This document shows, piece by piece, positions 1 through 9,033 of a DNA stretch of 64,000 nucleotides. Positions within the stretch are counted from its first letter, which is position 1, and the number at the start of each line of letters is the position of its first letter. The stretch comes from Mesorhizobium sp. PAMC28654. Its GTDB lineage: Bacteria; Pseudomonadota; Alphaproteobacteria; Rhizobiales; Rhizobiaceae. Made by a program: the position numbers and the translations under genes. Where the stretch lies: positions 496,001 through 560,000 of the forward strand of contig NZ_CP085135.1 of assembly GCF_020616515.1 (NCBI RefSeq), given 5' to 3'. The notes under the pieces were generated by a model that searched no databases, was not told the origin of the DNA, and saw only the letters and a program-made list of their open reading frames with translations.

Positions 1-115
1 GTTCCTCGCGGTTCATGCCGCGCGTCACGGCGAGAAACAACGGCGCCAGGCCGGGCGGATCGATGGTCACGAGAATGGTGACGAAGGCGTTGAACAGGCT
101 GTCGAAGCTCGGCAT
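1..115 (-). CDS. MarC family integral membrane protein (5' part only)
   Basis: The first 38 codons of a minus-strand gene run off the left edge. The protein begins MPSFDSLFNAFVTILVTIDP and continues with PGLAPLFLA, the first membrane helix with an early D-P-P-G turn typical of MarC/UPF0056 inner-membrane proteins. The family is annotated as multiple-antibiotic-resistance related, but its transport substrate is not established. The rest of the gene lies outside the window, so the family call rests on the N-terminus alone. Confidence 0.6.
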   Translation of the reverse strand, partial: MPSFDSLFNAFVTILVTIDPPGLAPLFLAVTRGMNREE

Positions 116-233
116 CTGATCTCCCCACCGGGCCGCGCCCGAACCTCTGCATTCCCCGAACCAGCCTATTGGTAGAGCAAAGCTGGCTCAGGGGAAACCG
201 TGAGAGTTACGGGAATTCGCAGGGATGACGAGC

Positions 234-622
234 CTAGCCATTGGCGCCGCAGTAGGCCTCCAGCCGATAACCGTCCGGATCGACGACGAAAGCGGCGTAG
301 TGGTTTTGCCATAGTCGGTGCGCAGGCCTGGCGCGCCATTGTCGCTGCCGCCTGCCCGCAAGGCGCCGGCATGGAATGCGTCGACGCTGGCCCACGTCGG
401 CGCGGTGAAGCAGAAATGCAGGCCGGATTTTTCATCCGCCGGTACCGGGCGTGCCGCTTCGTTTACCCACAGCGAGACCGCTCCCGCGCCATAACCGAGC
501 GAGCCCGGCGACTGGCTGAGGCAGGTGTAGCCGAGCGGCTTCAGCGCCGCGTCATAGAAGCGCTTGGAGGTATCTGCGTCGAGGACGCCGATCGAGACGT
601 GATCAAACATCCTTTTCTCCAT
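234..622 (-). CDS. VOC (glyoxalase/bleomycin-resistance fold) protein, frameshifted near the 3' end
   Basis: The start MFDHVSIGVLDADTSKRFYD is the classic first beta-alpha unit of a vicinal-oxygen-chelate domain, with a metal-ligand-type His at the fourth residue of that string. After L-R-T-D-Y-G-K the open frame drifts into nonsense. The neighbouring frame continues N-H-Y-A-A-F-V-V-D-P-D-G-Y-R-L-E-A-Y and stops at 234. One base appears to be missing in the T run at 304-307. Restored, the protein would be about 129 residues, normal for the family. The substrate is unknown. The gene lies 29 bp downstream of the 652-1191 gene on the same strand, so co-transcription is likely. The indel may be a sequencing error. 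Confidence 0.7.
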
Positions 623-651
623 TATTGCAAAGTGTTGTGGTGTCAGGTTCT

Positions 652-1191
652 CTAGGATTTGCGCGCCAGAAACTCGACCTCGGTCCGCCAGGTCGCGCCA
701 TTGTCGTGCGAGCGTTCGCCCAGCCAGCGGAAGGAATTCTCGGTGATCCGCGAAAAGCTCCAGCGCACCGAGGCGCCTGTGCCGTCAGTACCTTGCTGGA
801 CGATGCTGTCGCCCTCGGCGCGGCCGAGCTGGCGGCTAAAATACTGGTTGCGCGGGTCGCTCCAGAAGATGTGCCAGGCGTTGAGGCCGGGGTCGTAAAC
901 GCGCAGCGTCGTGCCGTAGAAGGTCCAGGCGCCAAGCGAAGGCGAGGGGCCGGCATCACGGGCGGGCAGGATCCAGACATCCTGGATCGCTCGCCCTTCG
1001 AGCACCCAGCCGAAATGCACCTCGCCATGCCCGGTCAGCACTGTGCCGTCCTCGAGATGGCGCGAGGCGTCAAAGCACCAGGCGCCGACAAAGCGGCCGT
1101 AGAGCTGCAGCTTTTCGGCAAGGTTCTCCGACGGTCCGGCGCTGTGCAAGGCTCCAGTGAAGGAGGATTGGTCAGATTGGGCTTCGGACAT
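652..1191 (-). CDS. Conserved hypothetical protein, lipocalin/DUF1579-like
   Basis: A 179-residue soluble protein without a signal peptide or membrane segment. It is rich in aromatic beta-strand stretches such as W-C-F-D-A-S-R, V-W-I-L-P-A-R and A-W-H-I-F-W-S-D, spaced as in a small beta-barrel that measures a ligand or 'weight' domain. The overall look resembles DUF1579-type proteins, but this is a weak resemblance and no function should be inferred. It is read divergently from the AraC gene at 1277, sharing an 85-bp intergenic region, and probably heads a two-gene unit with the downstream VOC gene. The AraC regulator could control it. Confidence 0.6.
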   Translation of the reverse strand: MSEAQSDQSSFTGALHSAGPSENLAEKLQLYGRFVGAWCFDASRHLEDGTVLTGHGEVHFGWVLEGRAIQDVWILPARDAGPSPSLGAWTFYGTTLRVYDPGLNAWHIFWSDPRNQYFSRQLGRAEGDSIVQQGTDGTGASVRWSFSRITENSFRWLGERSHDNGATWRTEVEFLARKS

Positions 1192-1276
1192 GGTTCTGGC
1201 CTCTTCTTGTCAGGAGAGATCAGGCAATAGGCCGTGGCAGGGTTCTGGGCTTGGGAAAAATTGCTATGTTTCGGCG

Positions 1277-2107
1277 ATGGCAGCGACTGCGCACACACTC
1301 GCATCCGGTCCAGGCTGGCACGTGGCGGACGTAATCTGCACTGCCGGCGCCGCCGACCGGCCGTTCGAGGAAACACATCAGGATTTCTGCGTCGCGGCGG
1401 TCACCAGCGGCACGTTCCGTTATCGCGCGCAACAAGGCACGGCGATGCTGGCGCCAGGCGCCATCCTGCTCGGCAATGCCGGTACATGCTACGAGTGTGG
1501 GCACGATCATGGCAGCGGTGACCGCTGCCTCTCCTTCCATTTCGAGCCGGCATATTTGGAACGGATCGTGGCCGCCGTGCCGATCGCGAGGAGGCTGGCT
1601 TTCGGAACGCCACGCCTGCCGCCCTTGCCGGCGTTGGCGCCGCTGCTGGCCGGTGCCGAGGCTGCTCGCGAAACGGGCGACATCGATGCTTTCGAGGAAT
1701 TTGCCCTGCGCATTGCAGGCGCGGCAGTGACGGTCGACTCTGGCGCCGCGGGTATCAAGCGCCCGCCGAGCAGACGCGATCAGAAACGGGTGGCCGAGGC
1801 GGTGCGGCGGATTGAACTTCATAGCGACAGACCGATTTCGCTTGCCGAACTTGCCGGTGAGACCGCAACCAGCCCCTACCATTTCCTGCGCACATTCCGG
1901 CAGGTCGCCGGAATGACGCCCTATCAATTCCTGCTGCGGACAAGGCTGAACAGGGCAGCTGTTCGATTGCACACCTCGGATGACGCGATCTCGTCGATCG
2001 CCCTGGAGGCCGGCTTCAACGACCTGTCGACCTTCAATCGCCGATTCCGGAGGGTCATGGGGGAAACGCCGGGTGGTTATCGCGGCCGCCGCCGGTCAGG
2101 GCATTGA
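1277..2107 (+). CDS. AraC family transcriptional regulator
   Basis: A protein of about 276 residues. The N-terminal half is cupin-like, with the stretch A-M-L-A-P-G-A-I-L-L-G-N-A-G. The C-terminal ~100 residues carry two helix-turn-helix units: I-S-L-A-E-L-A-G-E-T-A-T-S-P-Y-H-F-L-R-T-F, then I-A-L-E-A-G-F-N-D-L-S-T-F-N-R-R-F-R, followed by the signature G-E-T-P-G-G-Y-R. The ATG at 1277 was preferred to an upstream ATG at 1157, because the latter would overlap the divergent gene and adds residues unlike the family. It probably regulates the divergent 652-1191/VOC pair; the inducer is unknown. Confidence 0.88.
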   Translation: MAATAHTLASGPGWHVADVICTAGAADRPFEETHQDFCVAAVTSGTFRYRAQQGTAMLAPGAILLGNAGTCYECGHDHGSGDRCLSFHFEPAYLERIVAAVPIARRLAFGTPRLPPLPALAPLLAGAEAARETGDIDAFEEFALRIAGAAVTVDSGAAGIKRPPSRRDQKRVAEAVRRIELHSDRPISLAELAGETATSPYHFLRTFRQVAGMTPYQFLLRTRLNRAAVRLHTSDDAISSIALEAGFNDLSTFNRRFRRVMGETPGGYRGRRRSGH

Positions 2108-2152
2108 ACACGGTGCCCTTGGCCGTCTCGGACGAAGCTCGATCGATGTCGG

Positions 2153-2791
2153 TCAATCCGATGTCGGGCCGCACCAGCCGGGCAGATAGTCCGCGTCCTT
2201 GCCCTTGGCCAGGGTCAACGCTTCCTTCATGGCCTTGGCGAAGTTCTTGGCCACGTCATCCTTGTCGATGCGCCGGCGCAGGAAATCCGCCCAGATGAAT
2301 TCGGCGAACGGCGTCGTATCCTTGGCGTAGCCGCCCAGGCGGCGCAATTCGCCCGCCATGCTTCGGTATGGATCGTCGACCAGTTCGGCGATGGTTTTGG
2401 GAATGGCGGCGTAGTCGCGACGTTGTCCGTTTTCGTCGAACGGATGCATCCAACCGCGATTGTCGAGCACGAAAAGAAAGGAGTCCTTGTCGAGCCCCGA
2501 CAGGTCGCTGATCACCGTCACGAGCACATCCTTGACGCCTTCCTCGATCAGTGCCCGGGCGAGATGATGGTGATCGGTGACATAATGGCGTCCCTTCGGC
2601 CCGAGCACGGCGGGGACCATATGCGTGCCAAGGAACGTGCTGGTCTTGCTGACGCTCTGCGCTCGGATCATCTGGCGCTTCAAGGCCACTTCCCGCATGC
2701 CCACGGTGATCTGCGTCGGTCGCAGTTCTTTCACCGGAACGGGCTTCAGCAAAGGTTCTCTTTCGACCGCCATGCTGGAGGGTGTCGTCAT
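2153..2791 (-). CDS. ParB-like (ParBc_2 type) protein
   Basis: A 212-residue protein with the ParB/sulfiredoxin-like fold motif: the stretch P-T-Q-I-T-V-G-M-R-E-V followed by G-R-H-Y-V-T-D-H-H-H-L-A-R-A-L. The triple-His helix start is characteristic of the short ParB-like family (ParBc_2) rather than of chromosomal ParB. There is no HTH or C-terminal dimerisation domain, so a role in chromosome partition is unlikely. The ATG overlaps the stop of the SulP transporter by four bases (ATGA), so the two are translationally coupled. The biochemical function is unknown. Confidence 0.75.
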   Translation of the reverse strand: MTTPSSMAVEREPLLKPVPVKELRPTQITVGMREVALKRQMIRAQSVSKTSTFLGTHMVPAVLGPKGRHYVTDHHHLARALIEEGVKDVLVTVISDLSGLDKDSFLFVLDNRGWMHPFDENGQRRDYAAIPKTIAELVDDPYRSMAGELRRLGGYAKDTTPFAEFIWADFLRRRIDKDDVAKNFAKAMKEALTLAKGKDADYLPGWCGPTSD

Positions 2792-4557
2792 TGCGGGCTC
2801 TCCTGTTTTTCCGGCGATTGGCCGGAATGCAATGTCCGGACGGCGTCATCGACGCTGTGGAAGACATGTTGCGGACCGATCAGGTCGATAATGCCGAACC
2901 GCGCCAGCGCCGCCTGAGCGCGCAGCGATTCCATCCGTGCGATGGCAAAGGTCGCGCCCTGATTGCGGCTATAGGTGATCGTCTCGATCAATGCCTGCGC
3001 CGCGGTATAGTCGATTTCCACGATGTTGCTGGCTTCCAGGACGACCAGTTTCGCGGTTCCACGCCTTGCGTCGATCATGCCGCGCAGACCCAGCTTGAAG
3101 CGGTCGGCATTGACGAAGGACAATGGCGCCTGAAATGCGGCGACCAGCACGCCGGGCAGTTGTTCGCCGACGCTTGCCGTAGCGGGCGGCCACCACACGG
3201 ATGTGCCGGGGACCTTCTCCAATTCAATGGGTTGCGTGCGTGTTGCACTCCAGATCCCGTGCAGCAGCGAAAGGCCGATGCCGATCGCCACGCCGGTCTG
3301 GATGGGCAGTGCGACGATGGCAACCATCGTGACCAGGATCAGGACGAACTCGATCGGCGCCTGGCGATAGACATTGGCAAACACCTGCCAGCGCAGGATC
3401 CGCTGGGCCACGAACAGCAGCACTCCGGCAAGTGCCGCCTGCGGAACGTTGGCAAGCAGGCTGCCGCCAAAGGCGCCGAGCACGAGCACGATGGCTGCGG
3501 CCACAATGCTCGCCAATTGCGATCGGCCGCCTGTCTGGGCGACGATGGCGGTGCGCGGCGGGCTGGCATTGACCGGAAAGGCGCCAAGCAGCCCAGCGGC
3601 CATACTACCGGCGCCGACACCAACGAAATCCCGGTTGACGTCAGGGGCATCGCCCTGTTGCTGGACGAAGGAGCGTGACGTGGCCGCTGTCTGCACCATG
3701 ACGACGATGGCGATCAGCAGTGCCAATGGGACCAATGCCTGCGCATCGTCGAGGCTGACGAGCGGCAAGCCGGCCCGCGGCAGGCCGTTCGGCAAGGCGC
3801 CGAGCACCGCTACACCACGACCGGCAAGACCGAAGGCGACGACGGCGGCTGTCGCCAGCACCACTCCGATCAATGCACCGGGAATGCGCGCGCTCATGCG
3901 CTCGGCGACGAACACGATCGCGAATACCCCAAATCCAAGCGCCAGGCTGTAGGGATTGGTCAGATGGAGACTGGAAGCGATTTCGCCGACGCGCCGCAGG
4001 GTTTCGCCGCTTTCGGCAGCCAGGCCGAGCAGACCCGGTAGCTGCGACACGATGATGTGGATGGCGATGCCGGCCAGGAAGCCGGTGGTGACGGGAACCG
4101 ACAGGAGGTCGGCGACCCAGCCAAGACGAAGGACCCCGCTGAGCGCCACGATCAGCCCGACCATCAGGGCCAGCATGCCCGCCAGTGCCAGATAATGCGG
4201 GGAGCCGGTCGTGGCGAGCAGCGCGAGGCCGCCCGCGAAGAGCGGCGTGATGGTTGAATCAGCCCCCGCCGAGAGGTGGCGATTGGCTCCGAACACGGCA
4301 AAGGCGAGCGAGCCGGCGACGAAGGCGAAAAAGCCGACCTCCGGCGCAAAGCCGCCAAGACGGGCTGTCGCCATCTGCTCGGGAATGGCGATTGCTGCCA
4401 GCGTGATGCCCGCGACAATGTCGCCATTGATATCCTTCGGGGTCCAGCCGCTCAGCGATCGGAACGGCAGCCACGGGGACAGATTCATCACGCTTGTGGC
4501 TTTCACTCGAGAAGCGCGCCCAAGTCCATGCTTTGCTTCAACGGCCACCTTGGCCAT
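2788..4557 (-). CDS. SulP family anion permease with C-terminal STAS domain
   Basis: A 589-residue inner-membrane transporter. Residues ~35-440 contain about ten to twelve hydrophobic segments, beginning with the family signature I-N-G-D-I-V-A-G-I-T-L-A-A-I-A-I-P-E-Q-M. The last ~120 residues form a cytosolic STAS domain, with V-V-L-E-A-S-N-I-V-E-I-D-Y-T-A-A-Q-A-L. SulP proteins carry sulfate, bicarbonate or dicarboxylates, and the substrate here cannot be read from sequence. The true start may be at M-N-L-S-P-W-L-P, about 23 residues downstream. It is the first gene of a pair with the ParB-like gene and is divergent from gyrA. Confidence 0.88.
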   Translation of the reverse strand: MAKVAVEAKHGLGRASRVKATSVMNLSPWLPFRSLSGWTPKDINGDIVAGITLAAIAIPEQMATARLGGFAPEVGFFAFVAGSLAFAVFGANRHLSAGADSTITPLFAGGLALLATTGSPHYLALAGMLALMVGLIVALSGVLRLGWVADLLSVPVTTGFLAGIAIHIIVSQLPGLLGLAAESGETLRRVGEIASSLHLTNPYSLALGFGVFAIVFVAERMSARIPGALIGVVLATAAVVAFGLAGRGVAVLGALPNGLPRAGLPLVSLDDAQALVPLALLIAIVVMVQTAATSRSFVQQQGDAPDVNRDFVGVGAGSMAAGLLGAFPVNASPPRTAIVAQTGGRSQLASIVAAAIVLVLGAFGGSLLANVPQAALAGVLLFVAQRILRWQVFANVYRQAPIEFVLILVTMVAIVALPIQTGVAIGIGLSLLHGIWSATRTQPIELEKVPGTSVWWPPATASVGEQLPGVLVAAFQAPLSFVNADRFKLGLRGMIDARRGTAKLVVLEASNIVEIDYTAAQALIETITYSRNQGATFAIARMESLRAQAALARFGIIDLIGPQHVFHSVDDAVRTLHSGQSPEKQESPQ

Positions 4558-4599
4558 ATCGTCGCAATGAGCGGTATCCTTTTGAATTTACCACCAAAA

Positions 4600-4653
4600 T
4601 TGACACTGGAAAAGTGCTGGGAATATTGGAGTTTCGGCGCCGCTTCCTATATA
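4600..4653 (+). promoter_or_regulatory. Candidate gyrA promoters
   Basis: In the sulP-gyrA intergenic region a perfect -35 hexamer TTGACA lies at 4600-4605, with an AT-rich stretch AATATT 16 bases downstream. A second pair, TTGGAG (4626-4631) and TATATA (4648-4653) with a 16-bp spacer, lies closer to the gene. Either could drive gyrA. The assignment comes from consensus matching only. Confidence 0.35.
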
Positions 4654-4689
4654 AGCGGAAAGTGATTCCTGATTAGATTGTGATCCGAT

Positions 4690-7487
4690 TTGACCGACCA
4701 GAAGACACCGCGCGGCGCAGACGGCGGCCCCTCGGGCATCGAGCCGATATCCATCATCGAGGAGATGCAGCGCTCGTACCTCGATTACGCGATGAGCGTG
4801 ATCGTCAGCCGCGCGTTGCCGGACGTCCGCGACGGACTGAAGCCGGTGCATCGCCGCATTCTCTACGCCGCCCATGAGAGCGGCTATCACTGGAATCGCA
4901 AATATGTGAAATCGGCGCGTCCTGTCGCCGACGTGATGGGTAAATACCATCCGCATGGCGATGCCTCCATCTATGACGCCCTTGTGCGCATGGCGCAGGA
5001 TTGGTCACTGCGCGTGCCGCTGATCGACGGGCAAGGCAATTTCGGCTCGATCGACGGCGATCCGCCGGCGGCGATGCGCTACACGGAATCGCGGCTCACC
5101 AAGGTCGCGCATGAACTGCTCGAGGATATCGACAAGGACACTGTCGATTTCCAGGACACTTACGATGCTTCCGACACCGAGCCGAAGGTGTTGCCGGCGC
5201 GGTTCCCCAACCTTCTGGTCAACGGTTCGGGCGGCATTGCCGTCGGCATGGCCACCAACATCCCGCCGCACAATCTCAGCGAGATCTGCAACGGCGCGAT
5301 TGCCCTCATCGACAATCCGGCGATCGATCTGCCTGCCCTGATGGAGATCATTCCGGGACCCGATTTTCCGACCGGCGGCATTGTGCTTGGCCGCTCCGGC
5401 ATCTACAGCGCCTATTCGACCGGTCGTGGCTCGGTCGTCATGCGCGGCAAGGTCAACATCGAGCAGCGCGCAATGACCGCGAGTCGATCATCATCACCGA
5501 GGTTCCCTACCAGGTGAACAAGTCGTCGATGATCGAGAAGATGGCCGAACTGGTGCGCGACAAGCGCATCGAGGGCATTTCCGACATTCGCGACGAGAGC
5601 GATCGTCAGGGTTATCGCGTCGTCATCGAGTTGAAGCGCGACGCCGTCGCCGACGTCATCTTGAACCAGCTCTATCGCTTCACACCGCTGCAGACATCCT
5701 TCGGCGCCAATATGGTGGCGCTGAACGGTGGCAAGCCGGAACTGATGACGCTGACCGACATGCTGAAGGCGTTTGTGTCCTTCCGCGAAGAGGTGATCAC
5801 CCGGCGCACGAAATTCCTGCTGCGCAAGGCGCGCGACCGCGCTCACGTGCTGGTCGGTCTTGCGATTGCCGTTGCCAATATCGACGAAGTCATAAAGCTG
5901 ATCCGCACCGCGCCGGATCCGCAAACGGCGCGCGAGCAGTTGATGGAACGGCGCTGGCCGTCCGGCGACGTCGAATCGCTGATCCTGTTGATCGACGACC
6001 CGCGCCACCGCATCAATGAGGACGGCACCTACAATCTGTCCGAGGAGCAGGCCCGCGCCATCCTCGAACTGCGCCTGCAGCGCCTGACCGCGCTTGGCCG
6101 CGACGAGATCGCCGACGAGTTGAACACGATTGGCGCCGAGATCATCGACTATCTCGACATCCTGTCGTCCCGTGCCCGTGTCCAGCAGATCGTCAAGGAC
6201 GAACTCGCCGCCGTGCGCGACGAGTTCGGTACACCGCGCCGCACCGAGCTCACCGACGGTGGGTCGGACATGGAAGACGAGGACCTGATCCAGCGCGAAG
6301 ACATGGTAGTGACGGTGAGCCATTCCGGCTACATCAAGCGCGTGCCGCTGTCGCTCTATCGGGCGCAGCGCCGCGGCGGCAAGGGCCGCTCCGGCATGTC
6401 GACCAAGGACGAAGATTTCGTTACCCGCCTGTTCGTGGCCAACACGCACACGCCGGTGCTGTTCTTCTCCTCGCGCGGCATCGTCTACAAGGAAAAGGTC
6501 TGGCGGCTGCCGATCGGCAACCCGCAATCGCGTGGCAAGGCGCTGATCAACATGCTGCCGCTGGAGCAAGGTGAACGCATCACCACGATCATGCCACTAC
6601 CGGAGGACGAGACGAGCTGGGGCGAACTCGACGTGATGTTCGCCACGACGCGCGGCACGGTTCGCCGCAACAAGCTTTCCGATTTCGTCCAGGTCAACCG
6701 CAATGGCAAGATCGCCATGAAGCTGGAGGAGCAAGGCGACGAGATCCTCGGCGTCGAGACCTGCACCGACAATGACGATGTGTTGCTGACCGCGAGCTCA
6801 GGCCAGTGCATCCGTTTCCCGGTTGGCGACGTGCGTGTCTTCCAGAGCCGTAATTCCGTCGGCGTGCGTGGCATTGCCATGGCCGACACCGACAGGGTGA
6901 TCTCAATGGCGGTGATCGAGCATGTCGACGCGCCTCCGCCGGAGCGTGCAGCCTACCTCAAGCGCGTGGTGGCCGAACGGCGGCTTGCCGCCGGCATCGC
7001 GGCAGGCGAGGAAGAAGAGATCGCGCTGACCAATGAAGAGGTCGGCGAAGAAGCCGAGCTTTCCGACGAGCGGTACGAGTTCCTGAAGCAGCACGAACAG
7101 TTCGTTCTGACAGTGACGGAGTTTGGTTATGGCAAGCGGTCTTCGTCATACGATTTCCGCCTGACCGGGCGTGGCGGCAAGGGCATTCGCGCCACCGACG
7201 TGTCGAAAACCGCCGAGATCGGCAGGCTGGTGGCGACCTTCCCTGTCGGCAATGATGACCAGATCATGCTGGTGTCGGATGGTGGAACCGTCATCCGCGT
7301 GCCGGTCAACGGCATCCGTTTCGCCAGCCGCGCCACCAAGGGCGTGACCATCTTCAATACGGCTGAAGGTGAAAAGGTCGTCTCGGTGGAGCGGATTTCA
7401 GAGCCGCAGTCCGAGGAAGAAGTCGAAAACGCCGGCAATTCCGAAGGTGCCGCGGTTGACGATGCCGGTCCAGAGAGCGCGGAATAG
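4690..7487 (+). CDS. gyrA: DNA gyrase subunit A (single-base frameshift in this sequence)
   Basis: GyrA, the DNA breakage-reunion subunit of gyrase. The N-terminal signature [11 protein letters not shown] is at ~28-38 and the catalytic tyrosine is Y131 in A-A-M-R-Y-T-E-S. The C-terminal beta-pinwheel carries the GyrA box R-R-G-G-K-G. The start is a TTG codon (M-T-D-Q-K-T-P). Near 5468-5471 the frame breaks: after N-I-E-Q-R the next frame gives [18 protein letters not shown]. Adding one G (GCGCG to GCGCGG) restores a 932-residue protein. Because gyrA is essential, a sequence error is the simplest explanation. The quinolone-determining position equal to E. coli Ser83 is Ala92, and Asp87 is kept as Asp96. 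The acidic tail is unusually rich in E. Confidence 0.95.
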
Positions 7488-7501
7488 GTTTTGACACAGC
7501 A

Positions 7502-7523
7502 ACGCCGGCCCATGGGCCGGCGT
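7502..7523. terminator. GC-rich perfect palindrome between gyrA and a convergent small gene
   Basis: A perfect 22-base palindrome, two 10-base arms (ACGCCGGCCC / GGGCCGGCGT) around AT, lies 15 bases after the gyrA stop and 29 bases after the stop of the convergent small gene. It has no clear T run. It is placed where a bidirectional terminator would be expected, so it is called on position and stem strength. Confidence 0.5.
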
Positions 7524-7551
7524 GGCACTGCGGCAACAAAACTCTATCGGT

Positions 7552-7704
7552 TCAGAAGTGGCGATACGGCTTACGAACGCCGAAACCTGCGAACCGCTTG
7601 GTATTTGCCCTGGCTCGGACGCGCTGCGCTTCCTGATGAAGCCCGAATGCGGTGGCAATCAGCATGGCGACGGTCATTGCGGTGGCGAGCATGTAGATCA
7701 GCAT
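7552..7704 (-). CDS. Small single-pass membrane protein (50 aa)
   Basis: A 50-codon gene. The ATG at 7704 is preceded by a good ribosome site (AGGAG, 8 bases upstream). The product starts M-L-I-Y-M-L-A-T-A-M-T-V-A-M-L-I-A-T-A-F-G, one hydrophobic helix, followed by a strongly basic tail rich in R and K that ends K-P-Y-R-H-F. It lies alone between gyrA and coaD and converges with gyrA. The strong RBS, transmembrane helix and positive-inside tail support a real gene. The function is unknown. Confidence 0.6.
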   Translation of the reverse strand: MLIYMLATAMTVAMLIATAFGLHQEAQRVRARANTKRFAGFGVRKPYRHF

Positions 7705-7898
7705 TTGCGTGTTCTCCTGCAGCCTGTAACGCTTAGATGGGGCTTTGGTTTCATCCTATGAAGCTGCAATCTAGTGAACGCTGCGTGAAGCATTCGTGAT
7801 CAGCCCGTTCATCTGTCGTTCACGCCGGCGAAAAGGTTCACGGACGGCTCACCGATCGGATTTGCCTTTGCGAGAGAGGCTCGCTAGAAGCACCAGCC

Positions 7899-8397
7899 AT
7901 GATTGAACGCATTGCCCTTTACGCTGGCTCCTTCGACCCGCTGACCAACGGCCATCTCGATGTGCTGAAGGCGTCGCTGGCCGTCGCGGACATCGTCTAC
8001 GCGGCGATCGGCATCCATCCTGGCAAGAAGCCGCTGTTTTCCTTCGAGGAACGGGTCGGTCTCATCGAGGCCGCGACGAAAGCGGAATTCGGTGCCGACG
8101 GCGCTCGCATCAAGGTGGTTGCATTTGACGGGCTGGTCATTGATGCCGCCAGGAAAGAGGGCGCCTCGATCATGATCCGCGGCCTGCGTGACGGCACCGA
8201 CCTCGACTACGAGATGCAGATGGCCGGCATGAACGAGACCATGGCGCCGGAATTGCAGACGGTTTCTGCCCGCCAGTCCCTCGGTGCGAACCATTACCGC
8301 CACACTTGTCCGCCAGATAGCCTCGATGGGCGGCGACATCCGCCCCTTCGTGCCGGCGGCGGTTGCCGGCGCGCTCACCGCAAAATTCGCGAAATAA
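7899..8397 (+). CDS. coaD: Pantetheine-phosphate adenylyltransferase (frameshift near 3' end)
   Basis: CoaD transfers AMP from ATP to 4'-phosphopantetheine, the penultimate step of coenzyme A synthesis in the cytosol. The nucleotidyltransferase start [12 protein letters not shown] (T/HxGH-type motif) and the [13 protein letters not shown] segment are clear. After E-L-Q-T-V the open frame is wrong. The expected [20 protein letters not shown] continues two bases out of frame and ends at TAA 8395-8397. Two bases appear to be lost at 8263-8268 (a T and a C). Restored length is 166 residues, the family norm. As the gene is essential, a sequence error is likely. Confidence 0.93.
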
Positions 8398-8413
8398 GAT
8401 CCCGGAGATTCAA

Positions 8414-9004
8414 ATGCAGCTCAAAAGGCTCGCCTCATTCCTTGTCGTGCTCGCCGGTCTTGTGACCGCGTCCGTTTCGGCCTTCGCCGCTGAGCCGGAA
8501 AACACCATGATCATCACGCTGAAGGACGGCGACGTGACCATTGCGCTCAGGCCCGACCTCGCGCCAAAGCATGTCGCGCAGATCAAGAAGCTGGTGCGCC
8601 AGGGCGCTTACGACAACGTTGCCTTCCATCGCGTCATCGACGGCTTCATGGCGCAGACCGGCGACGTGAAGTTCGGCAACATGAAGAAGGGGTTTAGCGC
8701 TGAAGCCGTGGGTACCGGCGGTTCCGATCTGCCAGACCTGCCGGCCGAATTCTCCAAGACCGAGCACTACAAACGGGGCGTGCTCGGCATGGCCCGTTCG
8801 CAGGATCCGAACTCCGCCAATTCGCAGTTCTTCATCATGTTCGCGCCGTCGCCGTCGCTCGATGGCCAGTACACCATCGTCGGCAACGTCGTCAGCGGCA
8901 TGGAACTGGTGGACAAGATCAAGAAGGGCGACGAGGCTAACAACGGAACCGTCACCGATCCCGATCGCATGATCAAGGTGCGCATCGCCGCTGACGGCAA
9001 GTAA
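8414..9004 (+). CDS. Exported cyclophilin-type peptidyl-prolyl isomerase
   Basis: A 196-residue protein with an N-terminal signal peptide ([15 protein letters not shown]...A-F-A-A, cleavage near residue 24). A complete cyclophilin domain follows, including [14 protein letters not shown] and [16 protein letters not shown]. It catalyses proline cis-trans isomerisation during folding, probably in the periplasm (PpiA-like). It starts 17 bases after coaD and is followed by a second, cytosolic cyclophilin, so the two probably arose by duplication. Confidence 0.92.
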   Translation: MQLKRLASFLVVLAGLVTASVSAFAAEPENTMIITLKDGDVTIALRPDLAPKHVAQIKKLVRQGAYDNVAFHRVIDGFMAQTGDVKFGNMKKGFSAEAVGTGGSDLPDLPAEFSKTEHYKRGVLGMARSQDPNSANSQFFIMFAPSPSLDGQYTIVGNVVSGMELVDKIKKGDEANNGTVTDPDRMIKVRIAADGK

Positions 9005-9033
9005 ATCTGTTAATTTTCAAAAGGATATCTGAC

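Noticed and set aside
2782..3678. Long plus-strand open frame opposite sulP
   Set aside because: It is the antisense of the well-supported SulP gene, and its translation is full of His, Gln and Arg without any family pattern; GC-rich codon bias creates such frames.
5450..5520. Programmed frameshift in gyrA
   Set aside because: No slippery heptamer or stimulatory hairpin was seen, and gyrA is not known to use frameshifting; a missing base explains it.
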